Source: Sphingobacterium sp.
GTDB lineage: Bacteria; Bacteroidota; Bacteroidia; Sphingobacteriales; Sphingobacteriaceae
Length of the DNA: 64,000 bases
Direction of reading: 5' to 3'
Assembly: GCA_029239355.1 (NCBI GenBank)
Contig: JAQZAZ010000004.1
Span: 1 to 64,000 of the forward strand
This document shows positions 1-8,576 of this stretch, piece after piece. How positions within the stretch are numbered: position 1 is the stretch's first letter; each line of letters starts with the position of its first letter. The notes below the pieces were generated by a model. The model saw nothing but the letters and a program-made list of their open reading frames with translations. It had not been told where the DNA came from and ran no database searches. The position numbers and the translations under genes were made by a program.

Positions 1-33
1 GCAAAGATAGGGAGTTTTCTAACAAACTTCCAA
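1..33 (-). promoter_or_regulatory. Consensus promoter firing leftward out of the window
   Basis: Read on the minus strand, a TTGG box (rc of 30-33) is followed by a 20-base spacer and TATCTTTG (rc of 2-9). This fits the Bacteroidota housekeeping promoter (-33 TTTG, about 20 bases, -7 TANNTTTG) closely. Transcription would begin at or beyond base 1, so the gene lies outside the window. Such near-perfect boxes are typical of highly expressed genes, including rRNA and tRNA operons, but what it drives here is inference. Confidence 0.55.
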
Positions 34-537
34 GCCTTTTGTTTTATTTCCTTTCAATATATCCTTAACTGCCTGTGAACTTGGTGGATTCTTTTTGCCG
101 GTAGCTGACCTGAGGGTCTTAGGGGCCGGCAATGCGGGGAAAAGTCAGCTGACAGTAGGAGAAATGCGAAGGCAGCAAACAGCTCCGGGATAGAAATCTG
201 CAGCAGAAAGGTTGGGAATGGGGCAGCTTCCGGGCAGGAAAAACGGGGATGCTTCGCTGCAGACATGATTCTATGGCAGTCCATCGCATAGGCGGGGCCG
301 AAGAATGACAGGCAACTCCCTGGGATACACCCGGAATCTGGAAAGGGCATGGAGCTGGAGACTTAGCGGGGATACGGAGCGAAGCGGTGACCGGGAAAGA
401 CTGCATCATGGTCGGTACTGGCGAACAACAGAAAAACAGATGGGTTCCCCCCTGCGGACAGGGCGCTCCGAAGGGATAGGAGGAATAACCCGAAGATTTC
501 CATTCGATAGCCTATGGAAAACATTATTCATAACTCG
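34..537. other. GC-rich stretch with no recognisable gene
   Basis: From roughly 110 to 510 the sequence is visibly richer in G and C, and in purines on the plus strand, than the AT-rich flanks. Short open frames exist on both strands, but none has a recognisable domain, signal peptide or Bacteroidota-like composition. I compared it by eye with RNase P RNA, tmRNA and group II intron domain V hallmarks and saw none. It may be a structured RNA, a decayed foreign fragment or something else. Confidence 0.4.
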
Positions 538-680
538 TGGACAAATTATACTTTTACTTAGGTTTTAGTTAGGTTTTGTTTAGGTATAGTTTAGGTTTTG
601 ATTAGGTTAAAGCTAAACTATATCTAATGGATCGCTAACTTAAATCTAACTTATTACTAAATTAAAATCGAACTTGTCCA
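538..680. repeat. Ten TTAG motifs at an 11-bp period in one large dyad
   Basis: TTAG(G) begins at 558, 569, 580, 591 and 602, an exact 11-bp step. Its reverse complement CTAA then begins at 613, 624, 635, 646 and 657, again an exact 11-bp step. All pairs share one centre of symmetry at about 609. The dyad continues outward to TGGACAA (538-544) and TTGTCCA (674-680), which are symmetric about the same centre. The seven bases between motifs vary, so the conserved feature is the phased tetramer. One repeat per DNA helical turn suggests cooperative protein binding on one face (operator, iterons or recombinase arm sites). A long RNA hairpin is the alternative. Function unknown. Confidence 0.9.
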
Positions 681-1074
681 TAACAACGAGTAACAATGGG
701 GCGCTCACAGGTAGTATTGTGATTTTAGAGCTATGGGATGACCCGGATCATACAATATGGTATGGTATCCTACGGTTCCCATTGGCTAGGGGGGCGAACG
801 GCGTTATATCCCAATAGGAACGTTGACATGAATCCATACTGTTTCCGTGCTGGCTCCGAGTCAAGCACATTAAAACGGCACTGGCATTCACACCGAACTA
901 GACTAACATCTGCATTCAGGTACTTTTAAAGCCTGATTCGGTGTCGAACAGTTCGCCAACCGCAGCCGCAAAAAATCCAAAAACAGGCCAAATACTCGGA
1001 CTCACTGGCTGGAAACGGAGTTTCTTGAAGTAAAAAAGTGAATATTTTATAAGAACGAATGCGCTTAAAAATAT
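681..1074. other. Intergenic region, no gene seen
   Basis: A 63-codon plus-strand frame begins at 738 but has no domain or coding signature I can support. Nothing else is apparent apart from the left arm of the terminator that follows. Confidence 0.4.
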
Positions 1075-1109
1075 AAAACTCCGAACCAACTAGTGTCGTT
1101 CGGAGTTTT
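1075..1109 (-). terminator. Perfect 12-bp stem-loop terminator
   Basis: Bases 1075-1086 pair perfectly with 1098-1109 around an 11-base loop. On the minus strand the stem is followed by a T-rich run, as expected for an intrinsic terminator. It lies 6 bases past the stop codon of the M60-like remnant, so it probably once ended that gene and the whole glycan-utilisation transcript. The stem begins with an A-run, so it may work in both directions. Confidence 0.8.
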
Positions 1110-1114
1110 ATCGA

Positions 1115-1505
1115 CTAATTGCCAGATATTAATTGTCTCTTAGCGTAGAGATCTACTTTAGGTTGAGACAAGCTCATATTCTTAATAACCTTCTTGCATT
1201 CATCAACCATTTCCTAGATCATTGTATAGGTATATTTCCATAATTATCATATTCCAACGTACCAACATAAAAGAAGCATACTTATCAACAAAATCAGTCA
1301 GATTTATATTAGCAACCTCATTTGCTGTCTTGACAAAGTTTAATTGGTGAACAGCTGGCTTTCGCTCCCCGGCCATTCTATCGAAACTCCAATCCCAGCG
1401 CCCTTTTCGTGAAAATTTACTAATATTCTGTTTATGAAAAGCCTCAAACAGATTCGCATAAAAATCTGGATGCTTTTCAATTCCCTCAAAATATAATTGT
1501 AATTG
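1115..1505 (-). pseudogene. Decayed C-terminal remnant of an M60-like (enhancin-type) peptidase
   Basis: The minus strand from 1505 reads QLQLYFEGIEKHPDFY, then QLNFVKTANEVANINLTDF, about 90 residues in one frame up to a stop at 1203-1205. This resembles the end of M60-like metallopeptidases, where a PFWQLQLY segment is followed later by a LTDFF-x-WGF segment (known of the family; assignment by eye). The homologous reading then changes frame: from about 1235 a second frame gives a TYTMI segment, an in-frame TAG at 1214-1216, then EMVDECKKVIKNM and a final stop at 1115-1117. Everything N-terminal, including the HExxH zinc site, is missing: a TGA precedes the first codon and the next gene ends 64 bases away. 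At least one frameshift, one nonsense codon and a large 5' deletion make it non-functional. Its position suggests it was the last gene of the susC-led operon; M60 peptidases cleave glycoproteins such as mucins. Confidence 0.75.
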
Positions 1506-1569
1506 TCAGAAAGGGATCAAACGATTGAATAAATTTTATGTTAATCGTTATCTTTATTTCATATTTTTA

Positions 1570-3729
1570 TTAGGGGAACTCCACCACGTAGATCCTATTA
1601 TCTCGCCAAGTATTATATGTACTTTTTTGAATCTGATTAATCACATAACCGTATCCGCGATTTGGGCCATTGGATAGGCTGTTGTTGCAAATATGTTTGA
1701 ACTTAATGCCGGGTTTTACTGGAGTCTCCACCGAACTTTCAATCCTGATCGCATTTACCAATACATCATATATCCCAAATGCATAAGCTTCATGTTGCTC
1801 TACCTGCTCGGCTATTTTATAGGCTGCAAATCCGTCCCGTGTCCCATTATCGCTTCGATATGCAGCCTGATTGGGTGCGTCATAAGGGCTTTCACATTGA
1901 AAAAAATACGTGCGACCATGATTTCCGGTCCAATAGGTCTGATACTCCTGAAAATGTTCGTTAAACAAGGCATACATCGTCATATAATCGCCATTAACAA
2001 CGAGTCCATTCCGTGTCGTGTTGGTATCCCAGCCCACACTGCCCTTTACACCATGATCTGCACGCCATAGCCAAAAGTGGTCGCCGATCACATCATTGCT
2101 ATTAATAATAACCGACTGGTCCACATGAACTTTATCTGCCCTAAAACCTCCGATGCGCAGAAACAGATCCGCCAACAAGGTCGGATTACGATCATGTCTA
2201 ACTGACGTTTTTCGCCCGCCGACTTGAATCAGACTATGAGAACTATAATGTGCATCGAACATCAGTGAGGCAACAGTCACCCCATCAACATCGTCAACCA
2301 ATATCGCTGTAAATGGATTTTCGGCTCCCGGGATCAATGTTGCCAGACCAAGCCCCAATATAATTGTACTCGCCCGGGTAATATGCAATGGCTCAGACAA
2401 ATTGTACATTCCCGGTGTAATCAGCAGGTGCTTTCCTATCCGCAACTGTCGGTTCATATCCTGCGCTGAAGTTCCTGGCTTCACCACATAAAAATCTTTT
2501 TCGATGTCAATCACTTCACCTGCTCCCATATCATTCCGCGAATAGGACACCCCTTTATGCTTGTGTTTCAATGCCGGACGAAAAACCTTATATCGCCCCT
2601 CCTTATCAAAAAAGACAAAAGGTTTTTCGCGAATAACAGGTGTTGTCGGAATCATGGTCACATTTCCGCCTTTTGCCCAATTATTTTGATACGTACTTGT
2701 GTCAACAGATGGACCAAAGTCAACACCTTGAAAACAATAATTGTATTTAATTTCCTCAAACTTTCCTCTGCCTTTATTCAAAAATGAATTTCGCGTATAC
2801 CATTGTTGTTGATTTTTTGAACCTGCGGCTGCCTCAAAATAACAATCAGCGGTATATCCGCCGCTCACCCAGCCATTTGCCCATTGATTGCGCACAACAC
2901 GTGTGGAATAAATACGGCGTAGAGGAGCCGCCTGTGAGACGGCCCATTTAAATGTCTCTTCTTCCTCGTAGCTATCCGGGCCAATGACAGACAGGTTTTC
3001 TGCCGACCGCCAAAAGGTGCACGTACCATTTCCCTCCGCAAGATGTGGCGGTGTATGGATATTTGAAACCTCAACGTCATATGGAACCTGTCCTAAACCC
3101 GCTATCTGCACGTAAAAAGGGATTTTCAATATTCCTGCGTCCCGGTAATCCCCCGACTTAAAGAGCAAGGCATAACGATTGGGGCTGAATTCTTTTCCGA
3201 ACATCTGGTCATGGAGCTGATTTACCTCCATACCTACACGTTGCTTATCGTCTGTAGGGCTATAAATAAAAGTATTTTCCCCAAAGAGCTGTAGTTCCAT
3301 GGCCAAGCGTGCAATAGGCTCACCACTTACTGTCTGTATCTCATAGTAATAATCATACGGGCTTCCTTCGATATTTTTATCAATAAACCCGGGCTCAGTG
3401 ACTTTGGCTATTGTTTGATAATCCCCAAGTCTGCCCTTTGCCCGTCGAATTAAAAAAGGGGCTTTTATTTTTTTTGCAGTCACTCGCTTGCTAAAGTCTA
3501 GACTTACATTTCCCTTACTCATGAAGATTTCCTGGCCCCCGTCTTTCACAATTGAATTCGTTTCTCTTGATTGACCAAAACGGATTAGGCTCTTATTTTT
3601 ATCGCTCCGACCTGCAGCAAGGCTTTTGTGAGATGTTTTGTTTTTCGCCAATGGCATCGGATTTCCTAGGACTGACTGTGTAATCAACAACGTTAAAACG
3701 GGAATAATATAGTTCTTAAATCTTAGCAT
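1570..3729 (-). CDS. Secreted beta-helix protein, probable polysaccharide-active enzyme
   Basis: A 719-residue protein with an N-terminal signal peptide (about residues 1-22). Residues 60-150 look like a beta-sandwich or fibronectin-III-like module. From about residue 400 a segment with YVVKPGTSAQDMNRQL, then LLITPGMYNL and TIILGLGLATLIPG, has the repeating short strands of a right-handed beta-helix (pectate-lyase/GH55-like fold). This half resembles actinobacterial proteins often labelled adenylyl cyclase or coagulation factor 5/8-type protein, labels I consider unreliable. A later block (ADHGVKGSVGWDTNTTRNG, SPYDAPNQAAYRS) is typical of those relatives. Catalytic residues cannot be assigned by eye. 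It starts 4 bases after the GH2 gene in the same operon, so both probably act on the same imported glycan, in the periplasm or at the surface. The frame is intact, unlike its neighbours. Fold and role are fairly likely; substrate unknown. Confidence 0.7.
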   Translation of the reverse strand: MLRFKNYIIPVLTLLITQSVLGNPMPLAKNKTSHKSLAAGRSDKNKSLIRFGQSRETNSIVKDGGQEIFMSKGNVSLDFSKRVTAKKIKAPFLIRRAKGRLGDYQTIAKVTEPGFIDKNIEGSPYDYYYEIQTVSGEPIARLAMELQLFGENTFIYSPTDDKQRVGMEVNQLHDQMFGKEFSPNRYALLFKSGDYRDAGILKIPFYVQIAGLGQVPYDVEVSNIHTPPHLAEGNGTCTFWRSAENLSVIGPDSYEEEETFKWAVSQAAPLRRIYSTRVVRNQWANGWVSGGYTADCYFEAAAGSKNQQQWYTRNSFLNKGRGKFEEIKYNYCFQGVDFGPSVDTSTYQNNWAKGGNVTMIPTTPVIREKPFVFFDKEGRYKVFRPALKHKHKGVSYSRNDMGAGEVIDIEKDFYVVKPGTSAQDMNRQLRIGKHLLITPGMYNLSEPLHITRASTIILGLGLATLIPGAENPFTAILVDDVDGVTVASLMFDAHYSSHSLIQVGGRKTSVRHDRNPTLLADLFLRIGGFRADKVHVDQSVIINSNDVIGDHFWLWRADHGVKGSVGWDTNTTRNGLVVNGDYMTMYALFNEHFQEYQTYWTGNHGRTYFFQCESPYDAPNQAAYRSDNGTRDGFAAYKIAEQVEQHEAYAFGIYDVLVNAIRIESSVETPVKPGIKFKHICNNSLSNGPNRGYGYVINQIQKSTYNTWRDNRIYVVEFP

Positions 3730-3733
3730 AATT

Positions 3734-6475
3734 CTATTTCTTTATAGATGGAGTATTTTCGACTCTTTTAAGTCGTATTGCATTTAGTATCGTTTCTCCT
3801 TTTTTGGGAATAAATGAAATCGTCAGATTGTTTTTGTCTATCACCTGCACTAGATATTTTTGCCGCAGTACCCTAAATGCTCCGACTTCATCCAGTACAT
3901 TAAGGGAACTAACCACTGTTTACCCATCAATTTGAATGTCAAAAATGCGATTGATAGCTATCTGTTCCTGTTCCTTCTCGCGTTGTTCGAGATCGTAAAC
4001 AAGGTTTTCTTTGTTATTTGGTCCCTGTAATTCAGCAAAAGTCAATTCGATTTCATAATCACCTTTAGGCAGGTCAAACCGATAATACTCCAATCCCTGC
4101 AGTTGCGTCTGGAAAAGCGGATCGTCCCAAGTACCGCGAATATTGGTATCACTCCCGAGGTTTTCTCGTCCAGTATTTTTTAAGCGATACTGTTTACCGC
4201 CATGATATCCCCAGCTTCCCGCTCGAAAAGGCTGGTCCGGAAACCATCTATCGCCTTTGGAGTCCGTATACTGACGGTTATCTCCAACATTGATCAATAG
4301 CTGCTGCCAACCCCGATCTTTGCTCAGGTCATAAGGCATAACCTCACAGTCGAGAACCATCTTGTCCGTGCCAGTGATTTTGCCCGCGTGAAAGGCCTCC
4401 ACCTCTACCTTATGCACACCCCGGTTTAAATTTACAGGCCACATCATTACCCGGTCTACGGGAACTTTCATACCCATAACGATACCATCCAACAACAACT
4501 TAACCGAATCGGCATTACTAAATATAGGTATCTTTAACCATCCCGAACCAACCATGGAGGTGCTCGAATCAGACCTCGCACTCCATTTGTTACCATTAGT
4601 TACCCCGATTTTTACAAAGGGCTCCTTATTTAAATATGCCTGATATAAAAAATAGGTGTTTTTTGGCTTTCTACCCCACGTTAATAAACCTTTGGTATTG
4701 ATATGTGGCATACTTTCTTCCCGTGTCTCCGAGTTAAAATCTGAAAGATTCCACGCAGCGCCACCACAAACAAACGGTTTGTGCAAAATTTCGTTGAGAT
4801 AACCCTGATGGTACATCAATGCATATTCCACACTCTTATCAAACCGAATCGGTCTATCGGTATATATCCTATAGTCGGCATCAGCACCATATTCAGTCAC
4901 CAATAGTGGTTTATCGGGGAGTTGTTGGTGGATATACTCCAATTGCGTCCCAAAATCAGTAATCTTGCCACCATACCATCCCGGATAGAGATTCCAGCCG
5001 ACAAGCATCGGGACTTTGGTCAGGCCCGTCCGATGGTAGAGATCAAAATTACCGTGGTTGGCGATCATGGTATAGCGCGTTGAATCTTCGGCACGCGTAA
5101 GTGTTTCCAATTCCTGTGCCAGTGCTACGACAGATTTGAAATAGGTCTCTTGCCGCTCTTTATCTTTTGGAAAATGGGGGCGAAGAAAAATCTCGTTCAT
5201 ATAGCCCCAGACGATAATGCTTGGATGATTAAAATATTGCCGGATCATTTCTCTTTGCATCTGGAAACTATGTTCAGCAAAGGCAGCACTTTCCGTAATT
5301 TCATTGACGAGCGGAATTTCTACGGATGCCAAAAGACCTAAACTGTCGCAGGCTTTCAATATAGCGGGATCTTGAGGATAATGTGCAACACGTAAAAAAT
5401 TACCCCCCATTGCTTTTAATTTAACAAGGTCTTGTACTTGTAGCGTATCCGGGACAGCAATGCCCATTCCTTCAAAATCCTGGTGTCTGCTTGCTCCGAT
5501 CAATTTCAATGGATGCCCATTTAGAAAGAATCCTTTTTGAGGATCAAATGAAAACCAGCGAAAACCAATGGGGTTATCCAGTCGGTCCAGCAGCTTACCG
5601 CTACAATCGTAAATACTCGTCGATAGGCGATAGAGATAGGGCGATTCAGGTGACCATAGACTTGGGGTCTGAATACCTGTGATGTCCATGCGGAAATTGC
5701 TCTGTGCATTCGGGTTTAATTTTTCCTTTTGACGCATTTTTTTAATCACTGCCCCTTTGGCATCGACAAGTATACTTTCTACCAATACACCCTGTTCGGA
5801 TGAGCATGAATTTTGGAGATCTCCATGAAGATTGATCGTGCCTTTCCCATTTGCATCTACCTTTGCACTAACGCGCAAACCACTACTTCCGTAGATTGGA
5901 TCTGTAAAATGAATCTGATCCAACAACAGCAAAAACACCTTCCTATAAACACCTCCAAAAAAAGTAAAATCCCCACTTAGTGGCGCAATATCCTGATTGT
6001 AGCGGTTGTTAACCTTAAGGACTATATTATTTTTTTCATTTGCACGCCGGTTGAGATAATCGGTAATGTCGACATTGAAAGCAGTATAACCACCAACGTG
6101 CTCTTTCACCTGCTTACCATTGACAAATATTATCGATTCCTGATTGGCCGCCCCAACGTGAAGTAAAATCCTTTTATGCTCCCATTCGGTCTTCCAGGTT
6201 AGGGTATTTTGATATTGGGCGGCGTCGCGATAATAACCTGGAATATCATCCATAACGTCATGAATATTCCAACTATGGGGGAGGTTTACGGTTTGCCATT
6301 TTTGTATTTGCCGAGGGGAATGATCCTGGGAGGCTGTATCTTTCTTAAATTGCCAATTCGACGAGAAATCAATCGAACCTCTACCATCCTGTAGTGTTTG
6401 GGCACTGGCATTCCAAGAGGAAAGTATAAACCTTATACAAAATAAAGTAATAATTTGTTTTAATATAATCTTCAT
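3734..6475 (-). pseudogene. GH2 glycosidase with C-terminal malectin-like domain, broken by an in-frame TAA
   Basis: The first 851 codons encode a secreted glycoside hydrolase family 2 protein, beta-galactosidase-like. A signal peptide covers residues 1-25. A sugar-binding jelly roll at about 45-190 (LPHSWN), an Ig-like domain at about 195-300 and a TIM barrel from about 310 follow. E428 in VWGYMNEIF is the expected acid/base and E528 in LLVTEYGAD the nucleophile. A malectin-like beta domain begins near 735 (RQYTDSKGDRWFPDQPF). TAA at 3920-3922 interrupts it right after RIFDIQIDG. The same frame continues without a shift for 61 more codons (TVVSSLNVLDEVGAFRV) to a stop at 3734, completing the domain. 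A single AAA-to-TAA change would explain it. The barrel is intact, so a truncated enzyme could still be made, but loss of the last strands probably destabilises the domain. Upstream is the sensor gene (18-base gap); downstream the beta-helix gene. Confidence 0.85.
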
Positions 6476-6493
6476 GCATTCTATTTATGTTGG

Positions 6494-8425
6494 TCAATCC
6501 AATACATTTAACACCAATTTTGTCCAACCTGATTTTTCATTTTTTTTATATTTTTTACTATGGGTTGTAAGTATACTTTTCACTTTGCTCGCATAATTCC
6601 AACAGGTACTTTGTCTGATACCCAATTTTTGGGAAAGCTTATAGGAAGAAATCTCCCCCTGATGAAAATGTACCAGGTAAATGAGGTAAAAAGCTTTGTT
6701 GATCGGTATGCGTACATTTTCGAAAATCGTATTGTTCAACACAGACTCTTCATAGGTACATTTGGTACATCGACGGCTATAAGGCGTTTTACCGGCGCAA
6801 TAATTATCGTAACCACATTTCATGCAGCAATATTCTTTTTTCCACTTCAATTCCGCCAATATCCTATAACAAGTTTCTTTATCCGGGTATTTTGCCCCGA
6901 ATTCTTCAAAGTTCATTTCCTTGGAAAGCACGCGATCGTCCGTAATCCGTTCAATATTGGTCTGCAGATTTTTATTATCCTTGGCCAACAATTGATTCAT
7001 GCGGCGTATTTCTTCCGACTGAGCCATTAAGAGGTTATTCATTTCCTTTAGCTCGCGATTTTGCCCTGTAATGATCTCCGATTTTTCAACCAATTCTTCC
7101 GATTTCTGCATGACTTCCAATGTTCGCTCCTTCACTTTCTTTTCCAAATCCCTGTTATGCATTTCATGGAGTTTCTCATTGATCTGCATTTGCTCAATGA
7201 CTCTTTTTTGTGCCCGCTCTTTTTTATTTTTCAATAGGCGGACTTTATCGCGAATGGCAAATGACAGGAAAGTCATCTCCATAACAAAACCAAATGTTAT
7301 GCTGTAATGACCAATTGAGCTAGGTAGAAAACGTGCATAACCCAGGACATAAATTACTTTCAGTACAAATCCCAAAAAGAGGAAGGCATAAGCAAGGACG
7401 AAATAACGAGCGGGACGGTATTTTTTTCTCCATAGCCATATTCCTGAAAAAAAAGCGACCGATAGCGGAACAATTTCTACAAATTTGTAGATAAACCAAT
7501 TTTGATTGAAGCACAGGCAATACACAAAAAATAGTATCCTTAAAATAACTACCGCATCCAACAGCTTATTAAGTCTAGGTTCCTTTTGTTTGACATGTAG
7601 CAGAGACTTCGTAAACAACAGCGCAAAGACACTGACACAACACACAAAAACCGCGGTTGCATATTGATTGAACCACGGGTTCTCAGGCCATAGGTACTGA
7701 AATGCGATCCCATCCGAAGACATCTCATATAGGCCTACACACAATATATATAAGACATAATAGAGGTATTGGCGCCCCCCTACAGCAAAATACATCAGTA
7801 GATTATTGAAACTAAAGAGGATAATCATTCCATAGAACAGACCAAAAGTAAAATATTCGGTCAAGGTGTACTGCACAAATCGCTCCATGGTACGATAGAC
7901 CAAAATCACATTGACCATCTGTCTTGAGCGCACCTTAAAGTAAGCTTCGTAGGTTCCTTTTTCCAATGCAGGAATCAAAAACTCAAAGTTCTTGTGCATA
8001 AAATGCCGGTTCCTAAAATGAATGGAGGCCCCGGTCTGATCGTGCACAAAACCACCCTTTCCATTTGGAATAAATGCTTCCACGAGATCCGCAGTCTGAT
8101 CGAATAACTCAATGACCCGTTCTCCAGATAACTGTTGTCCAAAATGGATCTTCACCCTAAACCAATAGGTCGAAGACCGATTAAAGTTTTTGGGGTAATA
8201 CCGTTCGTTAGGAACGAACTGTTGTGATCGCCCTGCCGATTTAATTTCCTCAAATGACAGCCTATTGGTACTATCTTCCATATAGAATACTTCGGCTGTT
8301 TTAAAGATGTGTTCGGCTGTATTGGGATATATCGCAATAGGATTTTGCCCAAATAACCATCCTATCTTAAATAAGAATAGTACAATTACACCTGTTCGTA
8401 TTTTCGTGCTGTTTTTGGTGCACAT
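6494..8425 (-). CDS. 7TM-DISM membrane sensor fused to an IS1595-type zinc ribbon and HTH
   Basis: A 643-residue protein. After a signal peptide (1-26), residues about 30-180 form an extracytoplasmic beta domain of the 7TMR-DISMED2 type. About 185-400 hold seven hydrophobic helices (7TMR-DISM_7TM). Residues about 405-510 form a long coiled coil. The C-terminus is unusual: FGAKYPDKETCYRILAELKW precedes a zinc ribbon with cysteines 534/537 and 553/556, then TIFENVRIPINKAFYLI and an HTH-like SYKLSQKLGIRQSTCWNY. This matches the N-terminal Zn ribbon and helical region of IS1595-family transposases, without a transposase nuclease domain. I infer a domesticated DNA-binding output joined to a carbohydrate- or envelope-sensing input, so a membrane-tethered transcription regulator. 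It lies between susD and the glycosidase genes on the same strand, with no ECF sigma/anti-sigma pair or hybrid two-component system nearby, so it may control this locus. Protein-protein signalling through the ribbon is an alternative. Confidence 0.8.
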   Translation of the reverse strand: MCTKNSTKIRTGVIVLFLFKIGWLFGQNPIAIYPNTAEHIFKTAEVFYMEDSTNRLSFEEIKSAGRSQQFVPNERYYPKNFNRSSTYWFRVKIHFGQQLSGERVIELFDQTADLVEAFIPNGKGGFVHDQTGASIHFRNRHFMHKNFEFLIPALEKGTYEAYFKVRSRQMVNVILVYRTMERFVQYTLTEYFTFGLFYGMIILFSFNNLLMYFAVGGRQYLYYVLYILCVGLYEMSSDGIAFQYLWPENPWFNQYATAVFVCCVSVFALLFTKSLLHVKQKEPRLNKLLDAVVILRILFFVYCLCFNQNWFIYKFVEIVPLSVAFFSGIWLWRKKYRPARYFVLAYAFLFLGFVLKVIYVLGYARFLPSSIGHYSITFGFVMEMTFLSFAIRDKVRLLKNKKERAQKRVIEQMQINEKLHEMHNRDLEKKVKERTLEVMQKSEELVEKSEIITGQNRELKEMNNLLMAQSEEIRRMNQLLAKDNKNLQTNIERITDDRVLSKEMNFEEFGAKYPDKETCYRILAELKWKKEYCCMKCGYDNYCAGKTPYSRRCTKCTYEESVLNNTIFENVRIPINKAFYLIYLVHFHQGEISSYKLSQKLGIRQSTCWNYASKVKSILTTHSKKYKKNEKSGWTKLVLNVLD

Positions 8426-8461
8426 AATTCGCCTTCCCCTTTTTCTTTTGGTTATTTATAG

Positions 8462-8500
8462 CCGGATAGGTATCAGCGACCAGCAGCTGCCCCTATCCGG
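8462..8500 (-). promoter_or_regulatory. Intercistronic stem-loop between susD and the sensor gene
   Basis: Bases 8462-8470 pair perfectly with 8492-8500, with a smaller inner pairing (CAGC at 8474-8477 with GCTG at 8486-8489). No T-run follows on the minus strand, so it is not a classic terminator. It lies in the 151-base gap downstream of susD. A role in transcript processing or stability, or partial attenuation that lowers expression of the downstream genes relative to susCD, is inference. Confidence 0.5.
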
Positions 8501-8576
8501 AATCATTCTAGATGATCAAAATAACAAAATTATCCTAAAGCATATGATTCGAGATTATCATCTCAAGGTTATATAC

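Noticed and set aside
54-409. Two overlapping minus-strand open frames (96-98 codons) in the GC-rich block
   Set aside because: Proline/serine/cysteine-rich products without domain, start context or similarity; expected by chance in GC-rich sequence.
110-510. RNase P RNA, tmRNA or group II intron as explanation for the GC-rich block
   Set aside because: None of the hallmark sequences of these RNAs could be found by eye on either strand.
305-929. Plus-strand frames of 87 and 63 codons
   Set aside because: No recognisable motif; the first runs into the phased repeat and the second has unlikely composition.
3734-3916. Separate 60-codon gene downstream of the GH2 gene
   Set aside because: It is in the same frame and completes the malectin-like domain, so it is the tail of the interrupted GH2 gene and not an independent gene.
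6560-7030. 156-codon plus-strand frame opposite the sensor gene
   Set aside because: Shadow of the real minus-strand gene, whose zinc-ribbon and coiled-coil codons explain the sequence.
6494-8425. Active IS1595 insertion within the sensor gene
   Set aside because: No terminal repeats or nuclease domain; the zinc ribbon is continuous with the coiled coil in one frame, so it is a fused domain.
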